From the NCBI GenBank assembly GCA_013329085.1, contig DUKX01000026.1:2834-13084 (forward strand): 10,251 nt of DNA, in the 5' to 3' direction. Positions 1 to 6,473 of this stretch are shown one piece after another. Made by a program: the position numbers and the translations under genes. How positions within the stretch are numbered: position 1 is the first letter of the stretch; each line of letters opens with the position of its first letter. This DNA is from Methanofastidiosum sp. GTDB taxonomy: Archaea; Methanobacteriota_B; Thermococci; Methanofastidiosales; Methanofastidiosaceae. Under the pieces are notes generated by a model. The model made no database searches. It saw nothing but the letters and a program-made list of their open reading frames with translations, and was not told the DNA's origin.

Positions 1-99
1 GCTGGCGATGGAGTCGGGCTTTCAAGGGATATAGTAAATTCGGCAGCCACTGGGATTCTTGCAGCAGAAGGGATATTAAAGAAGGAGAGTAAATCTTGA
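1..99 (+). CDS. FAD-dependent dehydrogenase, C-terminal end (partial)
   Basis: Only the last 32 codons lie in the window; the 5' part is beyond the left edge. The frame reads from base 1 to a TGA at 97-99. It opens with AGDGVGLSRDIVNSAATG and then AAEGIL, which is the closing FAD-binding motif of flavoprotein oxidoreductases (a GDG/GDA turn followed by a helix rich in small residues). From memory it most resembles the uncharacterised FAD-dependent dehydrogenase family (COG2509), whose members end in similar GDGAG-type motifs. The substrate cannot be inferred. The stop overlaps the TTG start of the next gene by 4 bp (TTGA), so the two are probably translated together. Confidence is good that this is coding sequence and moderate for the family. 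Confidence 0.6.
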   Translation, partial: AGDGVGLSRDIVNSAATGILAAEGILKKESKS

Positions 100-902
100 A
101 AGACATCCAGTATATATTCATGGATATCGATGGCGTCCTCTACAGAGGCAATCACACGATCAATGGGGCTAGGGAATTCATTGATTATTTAATTCAAGAA
201 GAAATAAAATTTATTTGTGTCACTAACAATTCTGCCAAAACACCTGCTGACTATTCAAAAAGATTGAAAAGAATGGGAATAAATATTGGAGAGAATGAAA
301 TAATAAACTCCGGTGTTGCTACGGTAGAATTCCTAAAAGATACTTTTCTCAAAGAAAAGGATAATCTAAGTGCATACGTAGTTGGGGGCGAAGGCTTAGT
401 ATCACTCATTGAAAATTCTGGAATAAGACTAGAAGATAAAAATCCTGATATCGTAGTAGTTGGGTGGGATATCACTTTCACCTATGAAAAGATGAAGAAA
501 GCATCACTTGCGATCCAGGATGGTGCAATATATATAGGTACAAACCCAGATTTAACTTACCCCTCTCATGAAGGTATACTACCTGGCTGTGGTGCGATTT
601 TAGCATCAATAACGGCCGCCAGTGGCGTTGAGCCTATAATAATCGGAAAGCCAAAAACTTTAATCATGGAAATGGCAGCCAAAAGGATTTCAGCAATAAA
701 AGAAAAAAGCTTGATGATTGGGGATAGGATTGACACAGATATTCTGGCTGGAAGAAACTTTGGAATTCAAACTGCAATTGTATTAAGTGGAGTTGCTGAT
801 AAATCAGAAGTATCAAAATCCCATATAAAGCCAGATTATGTCTTTGAAGATATGATGGATTTATACCTTAATTTAAAAAAATCTAGAAAGGTGCAAAAAT
901 GA
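96..902 (+). CDS. HAD-superfamily hydrolase, subclass IIA (NagD/4-nitrophenylphosphatase-like)
   Basis: A 268-residue predicted cytosolic phosphatase. HAD motif I is MDIDGVLYRG, with nucleophile D10 and acid/base D12. Motif II is VTNN at 42-45. K185 in IIGKPK is motif III, and motif IV is GDRIDTD with D210 and D215. The stretch from about 48 to 180 forms the C2-type cap, including the GTNPDLTYP segment typical of HAD-IIA proteins. Length fits the family (about 250-280). Family members dephosphorylate small phospho-compounds such as phosphoglycolate or nucleoside monophosphates; the substrate here is unknown. The start is TTG at 96, preceded by GGAGAG at 84-89, and it overlaps the stop of the upstream flavoprotein. 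Its own stop overlaps the next ATG (ATGA), so it is the middle gene of a coupled group. Confidence 0.9.
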   Translation: MKDIQYIFMDIDGVLYRGNHTINGAREFIDYLIQEEIKFICVTNNSAKTPADYSKRLKRMGINIGENEIINSGVATVEFLKDTFLKEKDNLSAYVVGGEGLVSLIENSGIRLEDKNPDIVVVGWDITFTYEKMKKASLAIQDGAIYIGTNPDLTYPSHEGILPGCGAILASITAASGVEPIIIGKPKTLIMEMAAKRISAIKEKSLMIGDRIDTDILAGRNFGIQTAIVLSGVADKSEVSKSHIKPDYVFEDMMDLYLNLKKSRKVQK

Positions 903-1390
903 AAGGCAATAAATTATTAGTTTTGTGTTTGGTTCTGATTCTTTTATTACCGCTATGTCTTAACACTTCCCTTGACAACTGGAATACAAGCATAAAAGTT
1001 GCAAATCTGCGCTTGGCAAATGGAATTGAATATTATAATATATCTTCAAACGCTTATTCAATTCAGGATATGGACAATGTCACAGTTTATGCAGATAAAG
1101 CCATACTGGAGTTTTCAACGGCTATAACAGCGCTTGAAAATGCAATGGGCGAAGCTCAGAACTCAAAGAAGGACTGGTTAATACTATATACAAATTTCTA
1201 CCTAAAAAAAGTTCAAGCCCTAAAAAATGCAGCAGTTGAGATTAAAATCTTGAAAGAGTACTATCTAAATGGGCAAGAAGACGGGATTATCCAATCAATG
1301 AATAATATACAACAGTATGAAGATGAGTTCAAGATGTATGACCTCAAGATGGAGGACATAAGAAGAGATCACGTATCAGAGTTCCAGTAA
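899..1390 (+). CDS. Small exported or membrane-anchored helical protein, function unknown
   Basis: A 163-residue protein I do not recognise. It begins MKGNK followed by a strongly hydrophobic stretch (LLVLCLVLILLLPLCL, about 6-21), which reads as a signal peptide or N-terminal anchor. A cysteine sits at the end of the stretch, but LPLC is not a canonical lipobox, so a lipoprotein call would be weak. The rest is polar and predicted mostly helical, with a coiled-coil-like middle (about 75-145) and no cysteines after the leader. That suggests an extracytoplasmic helical bundle. The ATG overlaps the HAD gene stop (ATGA), and AAAGG upstream at 888-892 can serve as ribosome binding site. The stop at 1388-1390 directly abuts the stop of the convergent flavin reductase gene. 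Confidence 0.7.
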   Translation: MKGNKLLVLCLVLILLLPLCLNTSLDNWNTSIKVANLRLANGIEYYNISSNAYSIQDMDNVTVYADKAILEFSTAITALENAMGEAQNSKKDWLILYTNFYLKKVQALKNAAVEIKILKEYYLNGQEDGIIQSMNNIQQYEDEFKMYDLKMEDIRRDHVSEFQ

Positions 1391-1419
1391 CTATTCTCTT
1401 TTCTTTTCAACTATTTTTT
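1391..1419 (+). terminator. T-rich tract after the 1-1390 gene group
   Basis: Directly after the stop codon the plus strand carries several T-runs (TTTT at 1399-1402, TTTT at 1404-1407, TTTTTT at 1414-1419). Archaeal RNA polymerase commonly stops at such U-rich stretches without a hairpin. The tract lies inside the 3' coding end of the opposing gene, so it is also constrained as coding sequence; the terminator call is an inference. Confidence 0.35.
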
Positions 1420-1939
1420 CAGGATAGGTAAAACAAGAGCCTCCAAGATGATTAATGAACTTTACCTTTTCAACATCAATGCAATCATTATAGTACTCCT
1501 TTTCAATTTCGCAATGGACTATCTCGCCAATAAAGAGATAGTGGTCACCGCACAAGAAGGAGTCAATGACCTTACACTCAAGAAAAGCAAAGCACTCTTT
1601 AATCGAAGGGGAAACTACCTTTTTGCCTTTAACTTCTTTAAGTTTATACGCCTTAAATTTATCAACATTCCGCCCACTCTCAGAACCACACAATAAAACC
1701 TTGTCTAAAAGTTCAATTGAGGGGATATTGACTGTAAATTCTTTAGAATTTCCAATAAGAACGTGGGATAGTCTCTTTGTCGAGAGGGATATTGAGATAA
1801 GTGGTGGTGAATGTGAAACAGGGCTTGTCCACGCTGCAGTAACGATATTGGATTTACCTTGGTATTTTGATGTGATCAAAACAAGAGGTCCAGGATTCAA
1901 TAGCCTTAGACCTTTTAGGTTTTCTATTTTGGCCTTCAT
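1391..1939 (-). CDS. Flavin reductase-like / flavoredoxin family protein (FMN-binding split barrel)
   Basis: A 182-residue protein of the flavin reductase-like domain family (DIM6/NTAB, flavoredoxin type). The N-terminal half shows the family pattern: GPLVLITS (about 17-24), then NIVTAAWTSPVSHSPPLISI, a serine- and threonine-rich FMN phosphate-binding loop, and later KEFTVNIPS. The middle has GRNVDKFKAY and the C-terminal part has the GDHYLFIGEIV strand. Such proteins bind FMN and transfer electrons or reduce flavin; the partner is unknown. The start ATG (1937-1939) overlaps the TGA of the upstream adenosine-specific kinase gene, and AAGGT at 1944-1948 is a well-placed SD sequence, so the two genes are probably co-translated. 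The 3' end meets the plus-strand gene with no gap. Confidence 0.85.
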   Translation of the reverse strand: MKAKIENLKGLRLLNPGPLVLITSKYQGKSNIVTAAWTSPVSHSPPLISISLSTKRLSHVLIGNSKEFTVNIPSIELLDKVLLCGSESGRNVDKFKAYKLKEVKGKKVVSPSIKECFAFLECKVIDSFLCGDHYLFIGEIVHCEIEKEYYNDCIDVEKVKFINHLGGSCFTYPEKIVEKKRE

Positions 1940-2421
1940 TCTACCTTGTATCCTATTTTTTCTAAAAGATCTCTTCGTTCTTTCTTCTCATATTTATCTT
2001 CAATCTTTTCAGCAGAAGTTCCGTCAACAACTCCTATAACAGAAGTTCCCAGATTTGTTTTTGCTACAATTACTTGGAAAGGATTTTCGCTTGCACCATA
2101 CACAGCGCAAACAGAAGGATGCCCTTTTATGTTGTTCAAGACATTAATGGGGAAAGCACCCCGCATCATTATTACAAATATATGCCCGGCCCCTATCTTC
2201 AAGGCGGCATTGGCGGCAAGCTCTTTTAGGTGATCATCGTTTCCTGCAACTCTTGTAAGCTTTGGTTTGGCTTCATTCATTGCAACACCAATTTTGATCC
2301 CTGAAACACAGGTCAGAAGAGTCTTTGCAAGATCATCTACAGTATATATAGAAAAGTTTCCCTGCCCAACTATAAACTCAACACCATCATCCTTCTTTAT
2401 GTCAATAACATTCATTTCCAT
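1936..2421 (-). CDS. Adenosine-specific kinase (PF04008/DUF355-type)
   Basis: A 161-residue full-length match, by recognition, to the small archaeal/bacterial adenosine-specific kinase family (COG1839). Family features include the N-terminal EFIVGQGNFSIYTVDDLAKTL segment, GIKIGVAMNEAKPKLTR, the glycine-rich GHIFVIMMRGAFPINVLNNIK segment, and the C-terminal NPFQVIVA and SVIGVVDG strands. Structural work on the family indicated adenosine binding; the physiological role is poorly known. The ATG at 2419-2421 is chosen because a TATA-like box centred near 2448 lies about 27 bp upstream, which predicts a leaderless transcript starting at or next to this codon. A second in-frame ATG two codons later (2413-2415) is possible. 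Coupled to the downstream flavin reductase-like gene. Confidence 0.85.
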   Translation of the reverse strand: MEMNVIDIKKDDGVEFIVGQGNFSIYTVDDLAKTLLTCVSGIKIGVAMNEAKPKLTRVAGNDDHLKELAANAALKIGAGHIFVIMMRGAFPINVLNNIKGHPSVCAVYGASENPFQVIVAKTNLGTSVIGVVDGTSAEKIEDKYEKKERRDLLEKIGYKVE

Positions 2422-2443
2422 AATACCACGCCTTTTTCAAGTT

Positions 2444-2453
2444 TTTAAATATT
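2444..2453 (-). promoter_or_regulatory. TATA box for the adenosine-specific kinase gene
   Basis: On the minus strand AATATTTAAA lies in the 38-bp gap after the ACT gene stop. Its centre is about 27 bp before the ATG at 2421, the usual TATA-to-transcription-start distance in archaea. This predicts an internal promoter giving a leaderless mRNA. AAAGG between the box and the ATG could act as a ribosome binding site only if initiation occurs further upstream. Confidence 0.55.
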
Positions 2454-2459
2454 AAAGAT

Positions 2460-3113
2460 TTAGTCTATACATCTATTGAGGGCCTCGAAAGCAAGCACCA
2501 TATCCTTCTCATCGACGACAAATATAGTATCCATAAAACAGCTCATAGTTTCAATAACGTTTATCCCGACAGAGGAAAGATTTGAGGATAAGTAGGACAC
2601 AACTCCAGGTGTATCCCCAATGTCCTCAGGACTCTTAACAGATATTTCAACTAGATCTTTTGAAACTCTCAATACACTTTCTTTACCTATAAGATCTGTA
2701 ACCTCCTCAAGATAGTCTTCAAGTAAGATTAAGGTTATACCTTGGGAGCCTTGGATAATGTTGATTAGATACCCTTCAGAAAGTGTCTTCTTTAGAACGG
2801 GCTCAAGTTTCAAGAAAACATGCCATCCGGGTTTTAATGTTACAGTCGCAACTTTTGTCTTTATGTTGATCCTGCTTTTCTTTAGAATTAGCTTTATTTT
2901 TTTCTCAAGAAACTTTTTTTCTTTCTGTAGTTCTTCAGCATATCTTCTTGACGCTATAAGTACAGCAACCATATTGTCTATTTTGTATTCGTCCATTATC
3001 ATTCTTGAAAGAGCAGAATAGTTGATTATCCCGTACTTAAGACAGTCCATTATAGATGGGTGTGCACCTATATATTCCCTAACTATTTCCGCTATACTTT
3101 TTTTGTCTGGCAC
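2460..3113 (-). CDS. ACT-domain protein, putative regulator
   Basis: A 217-residue protein. Its C-terminal part (about 150-217) reads as an ACT domain: a DTPGVVSYLSSNLSSVGINV helix-strand unit, then TIFVVDEKDMVLAFEAL. The N-terminal part (about 5-75; VREYIGAHPSIMDCLKYG and INYSALSRMI) is helical and looks like the DNA-binding or dimerising region seen in archaeal ACT proteins of this layout. It is followed by a basic helix (about 60-85). The section from 85 to 140 may be a second, degenerate ACT-like fold. ACT domains usually bind amino acids and regulate enzymes or transcription; the ligand is not deducible. The start is GTG (3111-3113), supported by a TATA box about 25 bp upstream, implying a leaderless message. 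It is transcribed divergently from the rnp2–psmA operon. Confidence 0.7.
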   Translation of the reverse strand: MPDKKSIAEIVREYIGAHPSIMDCLKYGIINYSALSRMIMDEYKIDNMVAVLIASRRYAEELQKEKKFLEKKIKLILKKSRINIKTKVATVTLKPGWHVFLKLEPVLKKTLSEGYLINIIQGSQGITLILLEDYLEEVTDLIGKESVLRVSKDLVEISVKSPEDIGDTPGVVSYLSSNLSSVGINVIETMSCFMDTIFVVDEKDMVLAFEALNRCID

Positions 3114-3132
3114 AATTATTATTTGTACGATA

Positions 3133-3144
3133 CTATATTTAAAT
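3133..3144 (-). promoter_or_regulatory. TATA box for the ACT-domain gene
   Basis: The minus strand reads ATTTAAATATAG, a strong archaeal TATA match. It is centred about 25 bp before the GTG start at 3113, and no SD sequence precedes that GTG. Both points predict leaderless transcription. The core is nearly symmetrical, so it could also be read on the plus strand, but no plus-strand start lies at the right distance. Confidence 0.6.
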
Positions 3145-3179
3145 GTTCTGAATATACTAAGATTGACAACTTATGACAA

Positions 3180-3190
3180 AATACTTAAAT
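3180..3190 (+). promoter_or_regulatory. Likely TATA box for the rnp2–psmA–exosome operon
   Basis: AATACTTAAAT, preceded by an A-rich BRE-like stretch (ACAAA), is centred near 3186. Transcription starting about 26 bp downstream (near 3212) would give a leader of about 10 nt before the ATG at 3222. A second AT-rich box (GTATATTAA, 3196-3204) is too close to that ATG for normal spacing. Confidence 0.45.
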
Positions 3191-3221
3191 CATGTGTATA
3201 TTAACTATTTTAGATGTTTTT

Positions 3222-3581
3222 ATGTCCATAAAAAACCCAAAGACTCTCAGGGAAAAGACAAGATATGTCAGTTTTAAAATAGAGGGAGGGAAAGACTTTA
3301 AAAGAGAGGACCTAGTTAAAGCTATCTGGAATTCAGCCATTGATTTTTTAGGAGAGTTTGGCGCTTCTGAAATTGGTCTTTGGGTTAAAGAATACGACGA
3401 TAGTAATAAGTGTGGCATAATAGAAAGCAATATAAAATCATTACACAAAGCTATATTTATACTATCACTTACTAAATCTGTAGGTAAAGAAAAAGTTAAT
3501 ATACTGCCTCTTTGTGTATCAGGGACTATAAAGGGGTTAGAAAAAAATATCAAGTCTAATGTTAATAGTTTATGGAGGTAA
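3222..3581 (+). CDS. rnp2: Ribonuclease P protein component 2 (Pop5 homologue)
   Basis: A 119-residue protein subunit of archaeal RNase P, the ribonucleoprotein that removes tRNA 5' leaders. Family signatures: LREKTRYVSFKI at 9-20, EDLVKAIWNSAIDFLGEFGASEIGLW at 29-54, and the C-terminal LPLCVSGTIKGLEK at 95-108. Length matches known archaeal Pop5 proteins (about 120). An in-frame ATG at 3192 would add ten residues, but it lies only about 6 bp from the predicted TATA box and the extra residues do not resemble the family, so ATG 3222 is preferred. It is the first gene of the cluster. The genes for its RNase P partner Rpp30 (rnp3) and for L15e, often immediately upstream in euryarchaea, are absent here. 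The psmA SD sequence lies within its last codons. Confidence 0.9.
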   Translation: MSIKNPKTLREKTRYVSFKIEGGKDFKREDLVKAIWNSAIDFLGEFGASEIGLWVKEYDDSNKCGIIESNIKSLHKAIFILSLTKSVGKEKVNILPLCVSGTIKGLEKNIKSNVNSLWR

Positions 3582-3585
3582 ATAA

Positions 3586-4335
3586 ATGGCATTTGTTCCA
3601 CCCGCATCTGGATATGACCGGGCAATCACCGTTTTTAGTCCAGATGGAAGTTTGTATCAGGTTCAATACGCTGGCGAGGCTGTAAGAAGGGGAGCCACCG
3701 CTATAGGTATTAAATGTAATGAAGGAGTCGTCCTTTGTGTCGACAAGAGAATCCCTTCAAGGCTTGTTGAACCGGAATCATTTGAGAAGATATTTCAAAT
3801 AGACGATCATCTTGCTGCAGCGACATCAGGAATAATAGCAGACGCAAGGATACTAGTCGATAGAGCTAGAATTGAAGCACAGATTCATACATTAAGCTAT
3901 GATGAAAAGATGTCTGTCATGATGTTGGCAAAGAAGATCGGAGACTTAAAGCAGATGCACACACAGTATGGCGGATTAAGGCCATTTGGTGCTTCTTTGA
4001 TTCTTGCAGGTATCAATTCAGAAGGACCTCAGATATTTGTTACTGAGCCTTCAGGAGCTTATCTTGAATGGAAAGCAACGGCTATAGGCGCTGGAAGATC
4101 TGTTGCAATGGAGATATTCGAAAAAGAATATTCCCCAGAAATATCAATTGAAGATGCAATTATACTTGCTTTAAGAGCCCTTAAAAAATCAATCGAGGGA
4201 GATTTAAGCAAGAGCAATGTTGAAATGGCTGTAATAAGCATGGAAGATAAGAGATTTCAGAAAATGGATGAAGAGAAATTAAATCTCTATATAGAGAAAG
4301 TTAAAGCGATTAAGGAAGAGGAGGATAAGGAGTAG
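3586..4335 (+). CDS. psmA: Proteasome alpha subunit
   Basis: A 249-residue alpha subunit forming the outer rings and gate of the archaeal 20S proteasome. The N-terminus shows the alpha-specific gate region with Y10-D11-R12 and FSPDG (17-21), then [20 protein letters not shown]68 in the SFEKIF segment corresponds to the pocket lysine that receives C-terminal HbYX motifs of PAN-type ATPases. QYGGLRPFG and ATAIGAGR are also family hallmarks. The C-terminus is acidic and lysine-rich. ATG 3586 follows GGAGGT (3574-3579) with 6 bp spacing, a near-perfect SD, which suggests strong independent initiation within the operon. The catalytic beta subunit is not encoded in the window, as is common. Confidence 0.97.
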   Translation: MAFVPPASGYDRAITVFSPDGSLYQVQYAGEAVRRGATAIGIKCNEGVVLCVDKRIPSRLVEPESFEKIFQIDDHLAAATSGIIADARILVDRARIEAQIHTLSYDEKMSVMMLAKKIGDLKQMHTQYGGLRPFGASLILAGINSEGPQIFVTEPSGAYLEWKATAIGAGRSVAMEIFEKEYSPEISIEDAIILALRALKKSIEGDLSKSNVEMAVISMEDKRFQKMDEEKLNLYIEKVKAIKEEEDKE

Positions 4336-4340
4336 ATTGT

Positions 4341-5033
4341 TTGATATCTCTAGATGATGCAGTTACTGCAAAATATAAGTACCAGGGTGAACATTTTGAG
4401 ATCTTAGTTGATCCCAAAAAAGCCCAAGAATTTAAGGGAGGAAATGAAGTAGATGATTTCCTTGCCACAAATTTTATTTTTAAAGATGCCGACAAAGGAG
4501 ATAAAGCGTCTCCTGACTCTCTTAAAAAGGCATTTGGTACAGATAGCGTTAATGAGATTTCAAAAATTATTCTTAAGAAAGGAGAAATACACCTTACTAC
4601 CGATCAGAGAAGGGCAATGATGGAAAACAAGAGAGCCCAGATTATTTCTTATATTTCGAGACATGCTATAAATCCTCAGACAGGCCACCCACACCCACCA
4701 CAAAGAATAGAAAATGCCTTAGAAGAAGCAAGGGTCCAAATAGATATGTACAAGAGAACTGAAGACCAGATTAAGCAGATAATTCATGTATTGGCACCAA
4801 TAATACCTATTAAGATTGAAAACAGAAGAATTGGAGTCAAAGTGCCTGCGGAGCATGCACCTAAAACAATGGGATTTGCAAAAAATCTTGGTACCATTAT
4901 TAAAGAGGAATGGGGAAGAGATGGCTCTTGGATGTTTGTAATTGAAATACCAGCTGGATTACAGGACGACCTTTTCAGTAAGTTGAACAGCGCTACAAAA
5001 GGAAACGTTGAGACAAAGATAATGGATAAATGA
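4341..5033 (+). CDS. Ribosome maturation protein SBDS/Sdo1
   Basis: A 230-residue archaeal orthologue of the Shwachman-Bodian-Diamond syndrome protein, which in eukaryotes acts with an EF-2-like GTPase to release eIF6 from the large subunit. It has the three usual domains: the N-terminal FYSH domain (about 1-90, YKYQGEHFEILVDP and KKGEIHLTTDQRR), a central helical domain (about 95-160, including the highly conserved INPQTGHPHPPQRIE) and a C-terminal ferredoxin-like domain (about 162-230). Length is normal. The start is TTG 4341, the only sensible start in frame, with AAGGAG upstream at 4327-4332. It lies 5 bp after psmA and 15 bp before rrp4, its standard place in the archaeal exosome superoperon. 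Confidence 0.96.
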   Translation: MISLDDAVTAKYKYQGEHFEILVDPKKAQEFKGGNEVDDFLATNFIFKDADKGDKASPDSLKKAFGTDSVNEISKIILKKGEIHLTTDQRRAMMENKRAQIISYISRHAINPQTGHPHPPQRIENALEEARVQIDMYKRTEDQIKQIIHVLAPIIPIKIENRRIGVKVPAEHAPKTMGFAKNLGTIIKEEWGRDGSWMFVIEIPAGLQDDLFSKLNSATKGNVETKIMDK

Positions 5034-5048
5034 TACGGAGAGATAACA

Positions 5049-5729
5049 TTGGAATTTTTAGTTAAGGATAGATCGATTGTCACGCCAGGTATGGCTATTG
5101 CAAAAGGGCCTTTTAGGTATGAATATGGGGTTGATAAATTTGAGGATACAATAATATCCTCTGTTTTAGGAATAGTCTATATTGAAAATGACGGCGTTAA
5201 GGTAGTTCCACTTGAAGGCAAATATATGCCAAAAAGGGGCGATGATGTAATTGGGACAGTTGTAAGCATAAATCCTCTAAGTTGGGATTTGGATATTAAT
5301 GCCCCTTACATGGCCAATCTTCATGTCCAGGATGCTTTGAGGTATGTCAAGGACACTTCAAATCTTGAGAGGATATTCAAAGTAGGCGATGTAATTTATG
5401 CAAATGTTAGAGATGTCGGAGAATCTTCAGACATTGTTTTACAGTCAAAGGAAAGACCTTACGGTAAAATGAAATGGGGGAGAGTTGTAAATATTCATGC
5501 TACAAGGGTCCCCAGAGTAATTGGTAAAAAAGGATCTATGATTAAGTTATTGAAACAAATGACCAAATGCGAGATTATGGTCGGACAGAATGGCAATATA
5601 TGGATCAAGGGCGAGAGACAAATGGAAGATATTGTTGAGAGAGCCATTCTTAAAATCGATAGAGAAGCCCATATACCAGGGTTAACAGACAGAGTAAAAA
5701 AAATACTTGAAACTGAATTATCAAGATAA
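5049..5729 (+). CDS. rrp4: Exosome complex RNA-binding protein Rrp4
   Basis: A 226-residue cap subunit of the archaeal exosome. It sits on the Rrp41/Rrp42 hexamer and feeds RNA into the central channel. Domains: N-terminal beta domain (about 1-55, VTPGMAIAKGPFRYEYG), S1 domain (about 57-133, GDDVIGTVVSINPLSWDLDI and FKVGDVIYANV) and KH domain (about 143-205) with the GxxG loop GKKG at 159-162. The start is TTG 5049, with GGAG at 5037-5040 about 8 bp upstream. Length is close to known archaeal Rrp4 proteins. Order Rrp4–Rrp41–Rrp42 is the archaeal standard; the alternative cap protein Csl4 and DnaG are not in the window. Confidence 0.96.
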   Translation: MEFLVKDRSIVTPGMAIAKGPFRYEYGVDKFEDTIISSVLGIVYIENDGVKVVPLEGKYMPKRGDDVIGTVVSINPLSWDLDINAPYMANLHVQDALRYVKDTSNLERIFKVGDVIYANVRDVGESSDIVLQSKERPYGKMKWGRVVNIHATRVPRVIGKKGSMIKLLKQMTKCEIMVGQNGNIWIKGERQMEDIVERAILKIDREAHIPGLTDRVKKILETELSR

Positions 5730-5733
5730 TATT

Positions 5734-5738
5734 AGGTG
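5734..5738 (+). promoter_or_regulatory. SD sequence that decides the rrp41 start
   Basis: AGGTG ends 6 bp before ATG 5745. The alternative in-frame GTG at 5736 lies inside this motif and has no SD of its own, so ATG 5745 is preferred. Confidence 0.6.
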
Positions 5739-5744
5739 TTATAT

Positions 5745-6473
5745 ATGGAGAAAGACATAAAGTTCTTTACTAATGGCAAAAGAATCGACGGAAGAGCCGT
5801 TGATGAATTGAGAAACATAAAGATAGAAGTTGGAGTTTTTAAAAGAGCAGATGGCTCATCTTATATTGAATGGGGCGGAAATAAGATTTATTGTGCCGTT
5901 TATGGCCCAAGAGAAGCTTACCCCAGATTTCTTCAAAAATCAGACAGGGCCATATTAAAGTGCAGATACAACATGGCCTCTTTCGCAGTTGAAGAGAGAA
6001 AAAGACCTGGCCCAAGCAGAAGGGGGGTAGAAATAGGTAAAGTAACGCAAGGCGCATTAGAACCTGCTTTGTTATTAGAAAATTTCCCAAAATGCATGGT
6101 TGAGGTTAATATTGAAGTTATCCAAGCAGATGCTGGAACAAGATGTGCAGGAATAACTGCTGCATCAGTAGCACTTGCTAATGCGGGGATACCTATGAAA
6201 GAATTGGTACCCGCATGCGCAGCTGGAAAAGTTGACGATAAGATTGTGTTGGATCTCTGTAAAGAAGAGGATAACTACGGTCAAGCAGATTTACCATTGG
6301 CACTTCTTCCAAGAAGAAACGAGTTCAGTCTTTTACAGATGGACGGAGACCTATCCGAAGAGCAGCTTGAAGAGGCTTTAGACCTCGGTAGGAAAGGATG
6401 TCTTGAAGTATATGAAATTCAAAAGGAAGCGCTAAAGAAAAAATATGTAACGGAGGATGTGGCAAATGAGTAG
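5745..6473 (+). CDS. rrp41: Exosome complex catalytic subunit Rrp41
   Basis: A 242-residue RNase PH-type 3'-5' phosphorolytic exoribonuclease and active subunit of the exosome ring. Seen: the N-terminal [23 protein letters not shown]-binding arginine-rich segments (RFLQKSDR and [12 protein letters not shown], about 61-94), [20 protein letters not shown] (122-141), and the catalytic aspartates D176 and D182 in [11 protein letters not shown], which keep the six-residue spacing of the known catalytic pair in characterised archaeal Rrp41 proteins. It should therefore be active. ATG 5745 is chosen over the in-frame GTG at 5736 because AGGTG (5734-5738) is correctly spaced from it. The 3' end overlaps the rrp42 start by 8 bp, fitting the fixed 1:1 pairing of the two subunits. 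Confidence 0.97.
   Translation: MEKDIKFFTNGKRIDGRAVDELRNIKIEVGVFKRADGSSYIEWGGNKIYCAVYGPREAYPRFLQKSDRAILKCRYNMASFAVEERKRPGPSRRGVEIGKVTQGALEPALLLENFPKCMVEVNIEVIQADAGTRCAGITAASVALANAGIPMKELVPACAAGKVDDKIVLDLCKEEDNYGQADLPLALLPRRNEFSLLQMDGDLSEEQLEEALDLGRKGCLEVYEIQKEALKKKYVTEDVANE
6452..6456 (+). promoter_or_regulatory. SD sequence that decides the rrp42 start
   Basis: GGAGG sits 9 bp before ATG 6466. The in-frame ATG at 6457 directly abuts the motif, which is too close for initiation, so 6466 is preferred. The SD lies within rrp41 coding sequence. Confidence 0.65.

Noticed and set aside
1566..2039. Plus-strand reading frame of 157 codons across the flavin reductase gene
   Set aside because: It is antisense to a recognisable flavin reductase-like protein and the end of the adenosine-specific kinase gene, has no SD, and its translation resembles nothing.
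3133..3144. The AT-rich near-palindrome as an operator
   Set aside because: It is fully explained as the TATA box of the ACT-domain gene; short AT palindromes are expected in such boxes.
3192..3221. Upstream ATG extension of rnp2
   Set aside because: It adds ten residues unlike the family and lies too close to the likely TATA box to be transcribed with a usable start.
3185..3625. Minus-strand frame of 146 codons over rnp2
   Set aside because: Antisense shadow of a confidently identified Pop5 gene and the start of psmA; no promoter or SD at its start.
6457..6465. ATG 6457 as the rrp42 start
   Set aside because: It directly abuts the GGAGG motif; ATG 6466 has proper spacing.
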